Shown here: one piece after another, positions 22,895 to 34,900 of the stretch | Layout of the letters: every line of letters starts with the position of its first letter | Numbering within the stretch: the stretch's first letter is position 1 | Source of the DNA: Rhizophagus irregularis | Taxonomy: Eukaryota > Glomeromycota > Glomeromycetes > Glomerales > Glomeraceae | Reading direction: 5' to 3' | Assembly (NCBI RefSeq): GCF_026210795.1 | Contig: NC_089459.1 | Span: 62,001-126,000, forward strand | DNA length: 64,000 nucleotides | The notes under the pieces: generated by a model | What the model saw: the letters and a program-made list of their open reading frames with translations, nothing else | Databases searched by the model: none | What the model was told of the DNA's origin: nothing | Position numbers and translations under genes: made by a program

Positions 22895-23094
22895 TATGCA
22901 AAGTCAAGAGAAGTTTATCATGTTCCTGCTTTGACATTCTTTTTTTTAAGGAAATATTGGAAATAAAATTTACTGGTGAAGTAACTATGATTCAAATGCG
23001 TCAAATTAGGTAATATAATTTATCACAGCCACAATTTGTTGCCAAGTCATTTAAAAAAACTTGTTGTCACCTGATCACTACGTTGAGGTGCAGC

Positions 23095-23460
23095 AACATT
23101 GATAGGGGGAGAACGAAAGGGAAAGGGAAAGGGGAAAGAAAAAGACGAAGGGGAAGGGAAAAACGAAAGAGAAAGAAAAAACGAAGAAAAGGGGAAAGAA
23201 AAAGACGAAGGGAAGGGAGAAGACGAAAGGGAAAGGGAAAATATAAAAATTATTAAAAATTAAAATAAAATATATAAAAATATAAAAATATAAAATTAAA
23301 AAATATAAAATTAAAATATAAAAATATAAAAATATAAAATTAAAATATAAAATTAAAAAATATAAAATTAAAATATATAAAAATAAAACATAAAAATATA
23401 AAATATAAAATAAAAAAAAATATAAAATAAAAAAAGTATAAAATAAAAAAAAATATAAAT
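23095..23460. repeat. Purine tract followed by TATAAAA repeats
   Basis: 23105-23240 is GGGAAAG/GACGAAG-rich, the complement type of the minisatellite at 20.8-21.2 kb. 23245-23455 is a degenerate TATAAAATTAAAA repeat. Simple sequence, no coding. Confidence 0.7.
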
Positions 23461-23465
23461 TAATC

Positions 23466-24051
23466 TCAAGCTCGAAGTTGCCATAGGTACCTTTTGTTAC
23501 GTTGGTGTCTCCTACTATGCCGCATTTCTAATAATGTAAATAAAATAAATTTAATATAAATAAAATATAAGAATTAATTAAAAGATCTCTAATAATTACC
23601 AGGCTGCTCCCAGAATCTGCTTCTAAAAGACCGATAGTAACGCTGGCCTGTTCTGGTCCAGCGACCTCTACTTCCTCCATTTCTCCACTCAACAAAATCC
23701 TAAAAATATCAACACAGTTAATACATTTTTTTTTATTATCTTTATTTTATTATTGCTTTACTAACATTGAAATTCTGAATTAAATTTCGGAATCGTTGCT
23801 CACATTGTCTTGCAGAGCAACGAAATCGTAGGTCCTGGTAGAGTCGTCTTGCAGTTGTCTCCCAGAAGGAGACCCTACTTCTACCATCCATATCGTAGTA
23901 GCGCTCATTACCACGTCTTTACATTATTGTTATTTATTGAATTATTAGATAAAAGAATAATGTAAGTAACATAAAAGAAAGAAGACATCTAGAAAGATAT
24001 TTTATTTTACCTTCTTTGTCTTATCAAATGGTCAGTAGCCGCATGATCCAT
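23466..24051 (-). CDS. SANT/Myb-like DNA-binding protein, four exons
   Basis: Exons on the minus strand are 24011-24051, 23766-23916, 23600-23699 and 23466-23527. Together they make 117 codons plus a TGA stop. Junctions are in phase 2, 0 and 1, with donors GTAAAATA, GTTAGTAA and GTAATTAT and acceptors TGTAAAG, ATTTTTAG and TTATTAG. Exon 2 has a Myb/SANT-like pattern: SFWETTARRLYQDL, then CSARQCEQRFRNLI, that is W, a helix, then QC..R...L as in the third helix of trihelix-type domains. The rest is strongly basic (WRNGGSRGRW; RHSRRHQRNKR), as expected for DNA binding in the nucleus. Too short for naive ORF calling, but the four junctions closing in frame make it credible. Start chosen at MDHAATD; the frame is open further upstream, so it may extend. 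MITE copy 2 lies 65 bp upstream. It may be a domesticated or element-encoded DNA-binding factor. Confidence 0.65.
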
Positions 24052-24115
24052 TCTATAGGCATGTTTAAAATTTGTTAAGAAATGATTATTTTTTTTAAAA
24101 AAAAGACATATACTT

Positions 24116-24478
24116 CTTTACTAAAAATGGCTAATTTTTTGAAATATTTTTATAGACCTAGATATAATGGCTTTCAAAACAATTGTGCAATTATTTTGTA
24201 AAATTTTTAAAATATATCAAGATATATTTAAGATATTTTTGAGATTAAAATATTAAAATAATATCAAAGTTAATTATATTATAATAATAAAATAATAACA
24301 AAAACATTAAAAAATTATTGTGATATTATTTTGAGTTATTTTTATAGACCTAGATACAATACAATTACAAAATAATAGCAAAAATATAATAAAAACATTT
24401 TGATGTATTAAATATATTTTTGTAGTATTTTAAAATTATTACAAAATCATTTCAAAAAATTGGCCATTTTTAGTAAAG
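24116..24478. mobile_element. 364-bp MITE, copy 2
   Basis: About 95% like copies 1 and 3 by eye. The TA flanks seen in copies 1 and 3 are absent here, so the TSD has decayed or the site differs. Lies 65 bp upstream of the SANT/Myb-like gene start. Confidence 0.8.
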
Positions 24479-25253
24479 AGTTCCCTTATAAATATTTTCT
24501 CTAGTTTGAAATTCTGTTTATTTTAGTTAACATTCAAAATAATATATGCAAGTAATATATTTAAGATATCTGCAATAATAAATTTCTTTTTTATTTAAAA
24601 ATTAAAAATAATATATGCAGGCAATAAGATTAAGATGCTCTTGCAATATATTTATATCAGACAATTACAAATAATAAGTTATTATCTAAAATATCGAATG
24701 AATTCAATCGCGTCAAATATGAGTTCAACTCGAGTTCAATTTGAGTTCACACGAACTAATTTATTTCACTAGATATTATGAATTTATTATACTATTTTTT
24801 ATTTACAATTTTAATCGTTTAGTTTATTTTTCTTAATTGTAAAATTAAATCATATTTAATCAAGTCAAATCTAACAAAAATTAACAATTTCATCAACGCA
24901 AATTCAAACTCGAATTCAACTCGAGTTCGACGAGTTTTGAAACGATTAAATTCGCTGAATATAATAATCTAACTACATTTGTACATGCCAATTATATTAA
25001 TATTATAATATTAACCCATACTTATGTTTAATTGTAAAACATAAATAATACCGATATTATTAAATTTTGATTTTTTCTTTGACCATACGAGTTGATATGT
25101 CGTACAGTGTCAGAATAATATAGCAATTGTGGCTGTAAAAGGCTGTGCTTAATTGTAAAAGGAAGTTTAACATTATTGTTTCATCATTCATTTCTTTAAA
25201 CAGAAATTCATAACATTTATTTTTATCTTATAATAGTCATTTTATATTTTGAC
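24479..25253. other. Intergenic
   Basis: AT-rich. A short GAGTTC/GAACTC-rich patch (24720-24770 and 24900-24940) may be subterminal repeats of an old element. No gene. Confidence 0.4.
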
Positions 25254-25475
25254 TAAGGTTGCTTGCCAAAACCTCTCCAAAATCCTGCAATAAATTTCGG
25301 CAAGATTTTACTATATGTTTACTATAGTTTCAGCAGGGTTTCGGCAGTTTCGGCAAATGGGAGTTTCAGCATTTCGGCAAAGTTTCAGCAGGATTTTTAA
25401 TATGATTTAATATAGTTTCGGCATTTTCCGTATAGGTTTCGGCAGTTATTAAGAAGGTTTCAGCAAGCAACCTTA
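25254..25475. mobile_element. hAT-type MITE, copy 1 (222 bp)
   Basis: Ends TAAGGTTGCTTGCC and TAAGGTTGCTTGCT (complement) with a perfect 8-bp TSD, ATTTTGAC (25246-25253 and 25476-25483). Internal GTTTCGGCAG repeats. Copy 2 is at 36916. Confidence 0.85.
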
Positions 25476-25775
25476 ATTTTGACAATAGATAATAAATTCC
25501 ATTGTTATGTAACATTCTTCAAAAATGAGACATTGGATCAAAAAATAGGAGATGGAGCGCGAAACTCGGTTATTAGAATTTAGAATTATGATTACAGTAT
25601 AAAATTAGAATACATACATTATGTACACAGAATGTGTGATCTCGCGAGATGAGAATGTCCGGTTTCAAAATTAATATAAAGAACTTTAATTCAGTAAACA
25701 TATTTATTTTACTTTTTTTTCGCTTATTTTTCTTAATCGAATTTTTCTATATTTTTTTTCACTAATATTTATATT

Positions 25776-27111
25776 ATGTCTAAATGTAAAGCAGTTTATA
25801 ATAATCAAGTAGAAGTTGAAACAGGTATTTATATAACTTTTTGTAAATATAATTATATTTTTTGCTTATATGTAAAGAAAATAAATAGTAAATACCAAAA
25901 ATATGTATGATAGGAACGAAAAAAAATCCAAGGACTTTATCGAAAAAGAGGAGAGAAATGAATATCGAAGAAACTAATCTATTATTATTAGGTAAATATT
26001 AATTATATAGGCTTTAGCTCTTTGATATTATTCTATTAATTTTAATTGAAATAATTGAAATGATATATTATATAGAAAAAGAAGTAATAGTAGAAGATGA
26101 TGTAAGGGATAAAAGTGAAGATGAAGATGAAGAAAATGAAGAAGATAAAGATGATGATAATGATAATGACAAGTTAGGCGCGGCTAAAACAGTTCTGGAT
26201 CCGTTTCAGTTTTGTACAAAATTAGATATATGTAACTGGCTTCTAAAAAATCCAGACATTTTACGATTAGCAAATGAGATGAATGAATCATCTTATGTCG
26301 TTAGTTCAAAGAATACTGAAGTTAGTATTAATACAATATGGTAATATTTATTATGTCTAAATCTTTAAATAACGTATCTCATAATATTTTAGGATAAAAT
26401 ACGACTCTGGGATGAGTCAGTAAAGTGCTTATTTTTACGAGCGAGGAATCCGAGTAGTGAAGCACTCGATGATTTAGTTGTGAAAATTTTTCAGTTTAAA
26501 ATTTATACTAGTGAAGCCAGAAGCTATTTAGAAAAAACTCGTAAGTCTTTAATTGACTTTCGAAATAAATTCAACCAAAATATTCTAAATTTAGTGGAGG
26601 AATACAAAAAAATAAGAAAGAGCAGGTATTTATTTATTTTATTGTTTTATAGTCAACAAAATAGTGCTATTTGTATAATTATTAATTAATTAATTATAGG
26701 GGTACGACTGGAAATCTTTCACAAAAAGAAATTAAAGAATATGTTGATGAAAACGTGATGCAAAAACTTTTAAACCGTCAACTCGCAGCTGTCAATATTT
26801 TGGAATTAACAAATAATGGAGGAACTGATACGTTAGTTGAGTTTGTTAAGAAAGCCGTCCACGTTTCTTGGGACGGTAAAAACTTATCTGGTATAAAGGA
26901 GTTGGATATCATGACTAAAAATTTAATTATCCCTTCTCGAAGTGGAAGTGATATAGTAAATACCCTAAAACAAGTAAGTTATTTTATTTATTTCGCACAT
27001 TACGCTTTTAATAATAATATATTAATAAAATTAAATTATAGATTTAGGTGCATTCTTATAAAATTATATGACGAAGAAGAATCATTAATAAATGATTTTA
27101 TAAAATTTTAA
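25776..27111 (+). CDS. Acidic orphan protein, five exons
   Basis: Exons are 25776-25824, 25914-25991, 26076-26320, 26393-26625 and 26700-27111. All junctions close in frame, with donors GTATTT, GTAAAT, GTTAGT and GTATTT. The protein begins MSKCKAVYNNQVEVE, has a basic patch (KKNPRTLSKKRRE), then a very acidic run (SEDEDEENEEDKDDDNDND). A folded part follows: FCTKLDICNWLLKNPD, then DKIRLWDESVKCLFLRA, with coiled-coil-like helices after it and EYVDENVMQKLLNRQL. No known domain recognised. A possible further intron starts at 26974 (GTAAGTTA); splicing it gives a stop almost at once, while reading through keeps the frame open to 27111, so I kept the longer end. The acidic-plus-basic layout would suit a nuclear protein, but that is inference. 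Confidence 0.55.
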
Positions 27112-27686
27112 TAAAAAAATAAAATTGAGTTTTATTGAGTATTTCTTTTTAGTTTATTTAATTATTATTCTTTTAATGGTATAGACTTTAATAATAATTA
27201 GCTTCAATCGAAAAATCACAAAAAGTTTTAAAAGTTTTGAATATCTGTTGAGATTTAATCATATTTGAATTTCTTTAACTTGTTGTGTTATTACCATTAA
27301 GTAATCAATTATCTGTATAAACTGTGTAAAGTTAATTTAGCTCTATTTTGAGTAATATCCACCTATAAAGAACTCATCCGTGCATTACTTAAACAATTAT
27401 TGGTTGATCAAGTTCGTATAATACCAAATTTATAAAATTGTCTGATTAAATGATCGCGTAATTAAATGATCACGTATATTAAATGATCACGTATAAGACC
27501 TATTAATTCCTAAAAAGTCAATTCAACCACCATTTTATTTAACCGCTATTTATTTTATTTGTACGTTTTTTTTTTGAAAAAAAAAAACTTTCTTTCTGAA
27601 AGTAGAGTCTGCCTCCTATACCGTTTGCCGTCGTGCATAGTGTGTTATAGGAAAAGGCGGACTTGAATTATATAGGTGTAAGCTTA
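27112..27686. other. Intergenic, probable 3' region of the acidic orphan gene
   Basis: T-rich downstream sequence, then repeated ATGATCACGTATATTAAATG-like phrases near 27455-27495. No gene. Confidence 0.35.
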
Positions 27687-28049
27687 CTTTACTAAAAATG
27701 ACCAATTTTTTGAAATATTTTTATAGACCTAGATACAATGGCTTTCAAAACAATTGTGCAATTATTTTGTAAAATTTTTAAAATATATCAAGATATATTT
27801 AAGGTATTTTTGAGATTAAAATATTAAAATAATATCAAAGTTAATTATATTATAATAATAAAATAATAACAAAAACATTAAAAAATTATTGTGATATTAT
27901 TTTGAGTTATTTTTATAGACCTAGATATAATACAATTACAAAATAATAGCAAAAATATAATAAAAACATTTTGATGTATTAAATGTATTTTTGTAGTATT
28001 TTAAAATCATTACAAAATCATTTCAAAAAATTGGCCATTTTTAGTAAAG
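27687..28049. mobile_element. 364-bp MITE, copy 3
   Basis: Same family as at 22531 and 24116, flanked by TA on both sides. Inserted in intergenic DNA. Confidence 0.8.
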
Positions 28050-29119
28050 TATGTTATATAGGCGTAAAGCTTATATAATTAATGCAACGAAAATCCTTTA
28101 ATCAAGGGTTAAAATAGGCATGATGGGATATTCTCATATATCATGAGCTCTGTCTGTTTGAAGTGTCGTTTTATATATAATTAAGTAGGCTTAAGTCGTA
28201 AGTAACTTTTTTTATAACATTGATTATTGGAGAATTAAGTGGCAAAAATAATTTTTAGTTTGTAAGACTTTAACTCCATACCAACTTGTGTGTGTTTGGC
28301 GTATATTTTATTCCCTAACCCTTAGACCCACTTGTGGGTTGGTAGGTTGCTTTGCACTTCTTGCAGCCTATCTTTAATGGGTTTTAGGTCTACGTTTGCC
28401 CATTTAAAATTTATTAAACAGGATGTCATTCGTCCAAACACATTACAACGTTTGTTGATGAAGCTATGGTTGTCTAATAAAAGTTCGCTTTGCCAGGCAA
28501 TTTATGGTGGATTCAATGGATCAAATTATAAACAACAATAATGCAGTCATATGAGAATTCCAGGCCAAAGAATAAGGGTGAATTGTCAAAGTTGAGAATA
28601 TATTTGTATTTTTTTTTTAAAGCCATCATTCTCATGAACTTTTTCATTGTATCCCTAAGTTCAATGATTTTGGTAATGATGAAACTGCAGTTGTTTACAG
28701 AGGCGGGTTTCTCGCCAAACTTCTGAGGTGAATTTATGTCTGGTGTTTTCGAATATACTTATCCTTTTTGCAATAGAGTCGTAGCGAGTCTTCTTAAAGC
28801 ATACCTGTGACACCCCATCCAACTTGGACAGTGTCGCTGAATCTAAAGCAAGGTACCCAGTTAATCCTCAACTTTGGGTTGATGAGTTATGATTCTGGAG
28901 TATTAAGGCATAATGTTTTGACTTACATCACCAATTTAACTCATAATTCTAATTTATTGAATTAGTTTATTATAGATTTATTAATATTTTTTTTTATCTG
29001 TTATATAATATTTAAACTAATGTATACTTTATCTGTAATTAAAATTGTTATTGTAATAAATAACCAGTAACTTAAATCTATTGAAATTAACTTTTAAATT
29101 AGATTACAAATTATTAAAA
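28050..29119. other. Intergenic, with a few coding-like scraps
   Basis: 28320-28860 is less AT-rich and has two short plus-strand ORFs (28332-28541 and 28541-28726) and a readable scrap (SNLDSVAESKARYPVNPQLW, near 28830). No consistent frame or splice structure links them. Possibly a gene relic. Confidence 0.3.
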
Positions 29120-29740
29120 TATTATAAAATTGAATTTAATGATATTTGATTGATTTGATATTTTTAAAGGTAAATTCAATATTTATAGATAATATCATTT
29201 TGATATTATTTTGATACTGAATTAATATTAAAATAATATTATATTGACATTGCATTTATTAAAAAAAAAATCATTATTGTTATAACAATATCAAAATGAT
29301 ATCGTTTCGTTATATCAAAACGATATCATATTAATATCGTATTTACTTTCTATTTTTCATTATTGTTATAACAATATCGAAATATCGATATGATATCGAT
29401 TTGATGTTTCATCAATATCGTTATGATGTCGATTAGATAATTATAAAGTGATATCTTTACGATATCATATTGATATTGAATTAATGTTGGAACGATATCA
29501 TATTAATATTGTATTTACTTCCCATTTTTCAAAAAATTCATTGTTGTTATAACAGTATCGAAATGATATCGATCTGATATTTTTTCAAACAAATATCTTT
29601 ATGATATTATTTCGATATATTGAATTAATATTGAAATGATATCATTGCGATATCATAATGATATCATTTGCAAATCGATATCGCCACGATATTTATTTAA
29701 CATCATTATTATATCAATTTGGTATTGTTTAAAAATTCAA
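29120..29740. repeat. GATATC-rich degenerate repeat
   Basis: Irregular repeats with GATATCATATTAATATTG and CGATATGATATCG, related in vocabulary to the minisatellite at 14.2-16.8 kb. Confidence 0.55.
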
Positions 29741-29744
29741 GGTT

Positions 29745-31906
29745 TCTGTAAAGAACGTTAGAAACGTTCCTTAATTAACACATACCACCCACCCCATTTA
29801 CCTATCCTGTTGTCTCGTTCGTCCAAGTTCAGCGTCCTATAAAAGAAAATGTATCTAAAAAATAAATAAAGTATTTATATAAAAAAAGAAATAAAAAGAA
29901 ATTTCAGTTAAAAAACTGAAAAAGAATAAAAAAAAAGAAAATCAAAAAAGGTTTTAGATTAAAAAACTGAAAAAAAGAAAATAATAAAAAAAAGTATTGG
30001 TTTAAAGAACTGAAAAAGAAAAATAAAAAATAAAAAGAAATTTTGGTTAAAAACCTAAAAAACATATGAAATAAACCTATATCTTTTACTAATTACCAGT
30101 ATCGGGATCTCATGCAATCTAAATTAAAAATATTGTAAAATAAATTGATATTTAAGTATGCTATACAACAAACAATAAAAACAAACCGTCTACTTTATTA
30201 ATACGAATAGGCTTCCCATACAACTTGATTTGATTCATTATTTTAATCTGCATTATCTTCGTTTGTAAACTTACAAAACTCAATCTTGATGTGTTTGAGT
30301 TATGCAAACTTTTGGTAAATGAACATTAACTTGAAGTTAAAATATATTTTCTGATTAGTAATGCTGAATTTATAACAAAATAAAATGAGCAGAGAAAGTG
30401 AAAATTACCAACAGGTCCTCTGTCAGAAATATTAACTTCCAAATCAGAGCTTCAGTACAACGTTCATCAAAGGTTACTGATATAGACCGTAGCATTTTGA
30501 TTACATTTCTCTGTAGGATGACCCATAATCTTTTCCATTCTTCGGAAGTCCACCCAAACCTAAAAAAAGTAAAGAACGGTTATTAGTAACCGTTCATAAT
30601 ATTAAAAAAAAATATAAGAAAAATAAACCAAGATTCGTACTTATGAATCTTGGTTCCTCTTTTCCCAAAGGTCAAAAACCCACCTGAAGTCTAAAAAAAG
30701 AAAGAACGGTTATTAGTAACCGTTCATTAATATTAAAAAAAAAAAATTAAAAAAATTAAACCAAGATTCGTATTTACTTACGAATCTTGGTTTTTCTGTT
30801 CTTCAGAATATAGAAGTCCACCTGATCTTACAAAAAAGAAAGAACGGTTATTAGTAACCATTCATAATAAAAAAACAAAAAAAATTAATAAAGATTCGTA
30901 CTTACGAATCTTTATCTTTGGGTTTTCGTTCTTCAGAAACCCATCTGATCCTACAAAAAAGAAAAAATGGTTATTAGTAACCATTCGTAATAAAAAAAAC
31001 AAAAAAAAATTGATAAAGATTCATACTTACAAATCTTTATCTTTGAGTTTTTGTTCTTCAGAAGCCTACCCGAACCTAAAAAATAAAGAAAAGAATGGTT
31101 ATTAGTAACCGTTCATAATAAAAAAAACAAAAAAAAAATTAATAAAGATTTATACTTACGAATCTTTATCTTTGGGTTTTCATTCTTCGGAAGCCTATCC
31201 GAACCTAAAAAATAAAGAAAAGAACGATTATTAGTAACCGTTCGTAATAAAAAAAACAAAAAAAATTGATAAAGATTCATACTTACGAATCTTTATCTTT
31301 AGGTTTTCGTTTTTCAGAAGCCTATTCAAACCTAAAAATAAAGAAAAGAACGGTTATTAGTAACCATTAATAATATTAAAAAAAAAGACAAAACTAAGAT
31401 TCATACTTACTTACAAATCTTAGTTTTTTCCCCTTCCTTCTTCCCTTTCCCCGTTTTTACCTTAAAGTCCAGTTTTGTGAACAAGCTGGCGTCCTCCTAC
31501 ACGTTTTATAAAAAAATAACGAAAAGAAACGTTAGTTCGTTTCTTAATTAAAATTAAAAAGATAAATTAAAAAAAAATTAAAAAAAAAAGATATGTAAGT
31601 TTCAAAACAAAACTTACATTACTTTCAAGAAAAAGAAGCGGAAGAGGGTGTGAGAAAAGGGAGAACAAAAGGGAAAGGGAAGGACGAAAGGGAAAGAGAG
31701 AACAAATGAAAGGAGGGAAAATGGAAGGGGAAAGGGGAGTTTAAAAAAAAATGATCCTTTTTTAAACTTTAAATATACGTAATGCGTGACGTTTAATTAG
31801 TGCAATTATTCGACCAATATCTAATCGTAGATCATGATCAAATTTTTGATTTTAGTCAAATATAGGCCGAAATTTACTAAGGCCGAATATTCCTTTTCAA
31901 CTAGTG
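29745..31906 (-). mobile_element. Second CACTA-like element, left end not found
   Basis: The right terminus (complement) starts CACTAGTTGAAAAGGAATAT and continues TCGGCC, matching the right end of the element at 17881-21804 over about 90 bp. It ends at 31906, where the P-like transposase coding sequence begins abruptly, so this insertion or a rearrangement removed that gene's 5' part. Inside are array A2, a purine tract (31635-31740) and exon-like modules near 29.8 and 31.47 kb. No CACTAGT terminus is present on the left, so the left boundary given is only where related sequence starts. Confidence 0.55.
30540..31440 (-). repeat. Exon-intron array A2, 7 units
   Basis: Same unit as array A: donor GTAAGTACG or GTAAGTAT inside a GATTC/GAATC hairpin, branch hairpin around TACTAAT, and acceptor with TTTTTAG. 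Units near 30635 pair CCAAGATTC with GAATCTTGG, and the unit near 31400 pairs CTAAGATT with AATCTTAG, so the stem is kept while its sequence changes. More diverged than array A (for example GATTCATAC replacing GATTCGTAC). Confidence 0.65.
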
Positions 31907-31935
31907 CTATTTTTTTAATAAAATACTTTAAATAG

Positions 31936-34900
31936 GTCTTATTTATAATCAACGTGAAAATTGCTATATTGATTATTTAGATTTTGAAAATGAGATGCAA
32001 GATTATCAAACATTTGCTATGCAATGTTAACATGAATTAGAATCAATGTCAACAGAAATTAATTCACTATCTAATCCAACACCTATTGAACAAAAATATG
32101 GATTAGCAACCCAAGTTTATCAAATTATTTGGCATTCAATAACACATAACTTTTCATTTTCTATATTTTATTATAGTATTAATAATATAATAGCACATAG
32201 TTTAAATACAATAATTTTTAATCTTGCAGCAAAATTAGAATGTATAGGTATACATACATGTGGTTCAATTTGTGATGGAGTAGGAGAAAATAGAACAAAT
32301 ATTAAAAGTTTTGATTGGTATGCATCAAAATGGTCTTTTGGTGATATTGTAGAAGTCAAATTTAATAAAAATAAAAAATCTTTTCATGCAGCAAAAATTA
32401 TAGGTAGTAATTTTGAAAGAACAAAATTTACTGTATGTCAGCTTGATTGTAATAATTCTGAACAAATTGAAATTGATTGAAATTTTATTCACCCACCAAT
32501 GCATTTAAAATTAGAATGGAATGTAAATGATTTGTGTGAATTTAAAAGTCCAAGAGATAACCAATGACATTTAGAAAAAATTTTTGATTATAATTCAATT
32601 GATTCAACATTATCTGTAGAACTTACTGAAACTGCAAAAGGATGGAAGATTTTTAGTTATCATATTAGTAAATTTCTTAGACCTGTTTATGATGATCAAT
32701 TTACAGCAAATTATAAAACAATAAATCCTATTACTGGAGAAGATTGGTTTTTTATTAGTGATCCAACTCATTTTTTAAAAAACTTAGAAATAATTTATCA
32801 AGAAGTCATACAGGTGAAAAGAATGCCAGAGAAATAATATTTAATAAAAATGAAATTAGTTGGCGATATATCAAAGGTGTATATGATCATACATGTTAGC
32901 ATACAACAGCAAAAGCTATAAAACTTACAAAACGTCATATTTGGCTTACTTCATAGAGTAAAATGAAAGTTGATCTTTCTGAATATACACTTTTTAAAGA
33001 AGTTGAAGATGCATTATCAAATATTGAAGAACTTAAAAATATATCAGAAGGAACAAGAGTAAGTAATTATTAAGTTATAATTAATTTTAACTTTATTTTT
33101 TAAATAATAATTTTTTTTTTTTTCCGTTTATCTTTCATAGAAGTTTGGTCATCTTTATTTAAGGTGTAATTACAATAATCACAACACATTTACATAAATA
33201 AATAAGACCATACCCGCATGCAGGTAGACCTTAGAGTTGAAATTACCCCGATATGAACTGTATTACCATTATAAATACATTAAAAACAAAAAAGTAATGT
33301 AAAAATCAAACCCCCCTATGATCCCCATGCAGGGTTCCCTAAAGGATACCACGACGCTTTGTTAAAATGTGTAGCCTTACTGTACACACTAATTCACCAT
33401 GGTGCAGTCCTACAAAGAGTTGACACGTTCTGAAATGAAAACCATAGGTCACATTACATAATCTTAGTCTTTATCATATCCAGATGGATACACCTAAGGT
33501 CCAACTGTTACGCTTTAATGTAATCTAATGAATCTAATTTTGACAATTCCACTGCTGATCAACTTTAATTAGTAAAAATTAAAAACTAAAATCCACCAAT
33601 CCCATCAGCCCTCCTAAATAGACTGATCTACATAAATCCAAAAAAGTTAAGTAACACCAAACCTTTTTAAATAATAATTAATTATAATTTATTTTCAAAA
33701 GGATTACATTAAATATTCACAAAAATATTGTCAAATAATGCATAGCAAAATTAATTTCCAATCTTTAGAAGATCCATGTATTAATACTTTAAAACAAATA
33801 CGTAATAATTAGTTTATATATGGTAATAAACAAAAACAGATACTAAGGAATGGATTTCACCACAATACCAATTTGATCTATTATTATCTATGGTTTTCTT
33901 GGAATGCTTGCATTTATTCTGAATAAATATCCAGGTTCAATCATTTAACCAAGACGTATTTCACAAAATATGCTTGAAGGGCTTTTTGGTACAATCCGTG
34001 AACTTGGTGGAAATTCCTTCACACAAACACTTAAATCTTATGGATACGTCTTAAACAAATATCAAATTATAACATTAGCTTCAACTGAAATAAAAAGTAT
34101 TAATTATGGAGAGGCTGATAGTACCAGAACTGGTATTACTACTTTAGTAAGAAGGTATTTATTATAGATTAATTTTTTTTTTTTTTTTAATACTTTATTA
34201 TAGATGCGATCATGTCCTATTATAATCACGCTTACTTACATATATAAACTTACAAAATATAAGATAAACAAATACATATAAGAATTAAGCATTATGAAAT
34301 AAGACTATTTTTTATAAAGAACAAGTCGACCTGTCACCTAAACGATCACATCATTGTTAAAAACCATGATGCGACCTCAAATTCAAAGGTGACTGTCATG
34401 ATCTACCTAAAAATTTGCCCAATGACTGCCACGATGGAATGCCAAATCATTCCATTTATTCCAATTACTTTCTAACATATTACAGCCAACATTTTTAACA
34501 CCCACTTCAGTGCGTTTACTATGTAACTTAGCTTTTTTATCTTTACCGCTAATACCGCACCGCTTTTCTTCCTTTATCTACACGTTATAAATAACGTGCA
34601 TGTATGATTCTTTCTTTATTAAAAAAGCTGTATGTACATACTATCGGATACAGAATGATGAAATAAACGAAAGCAAATTTTTCTAAATAATTCGCTAAAA
34701 CTACTGGGGAAGTCTATATATTTTTCTTTCAAATAAAATTTACTATATGTAAATATAATTAAATATGGAATGTTGTGAAACTAAAAATAAATTCAATAGA
34801 CAAAACTGACTATATATTTTTCTTTCTAACCGAATAGTCTTATGTAAATATTATCAGATAAGGAATGATATAAAATCCTAAAATAATTAATTTATTATAG

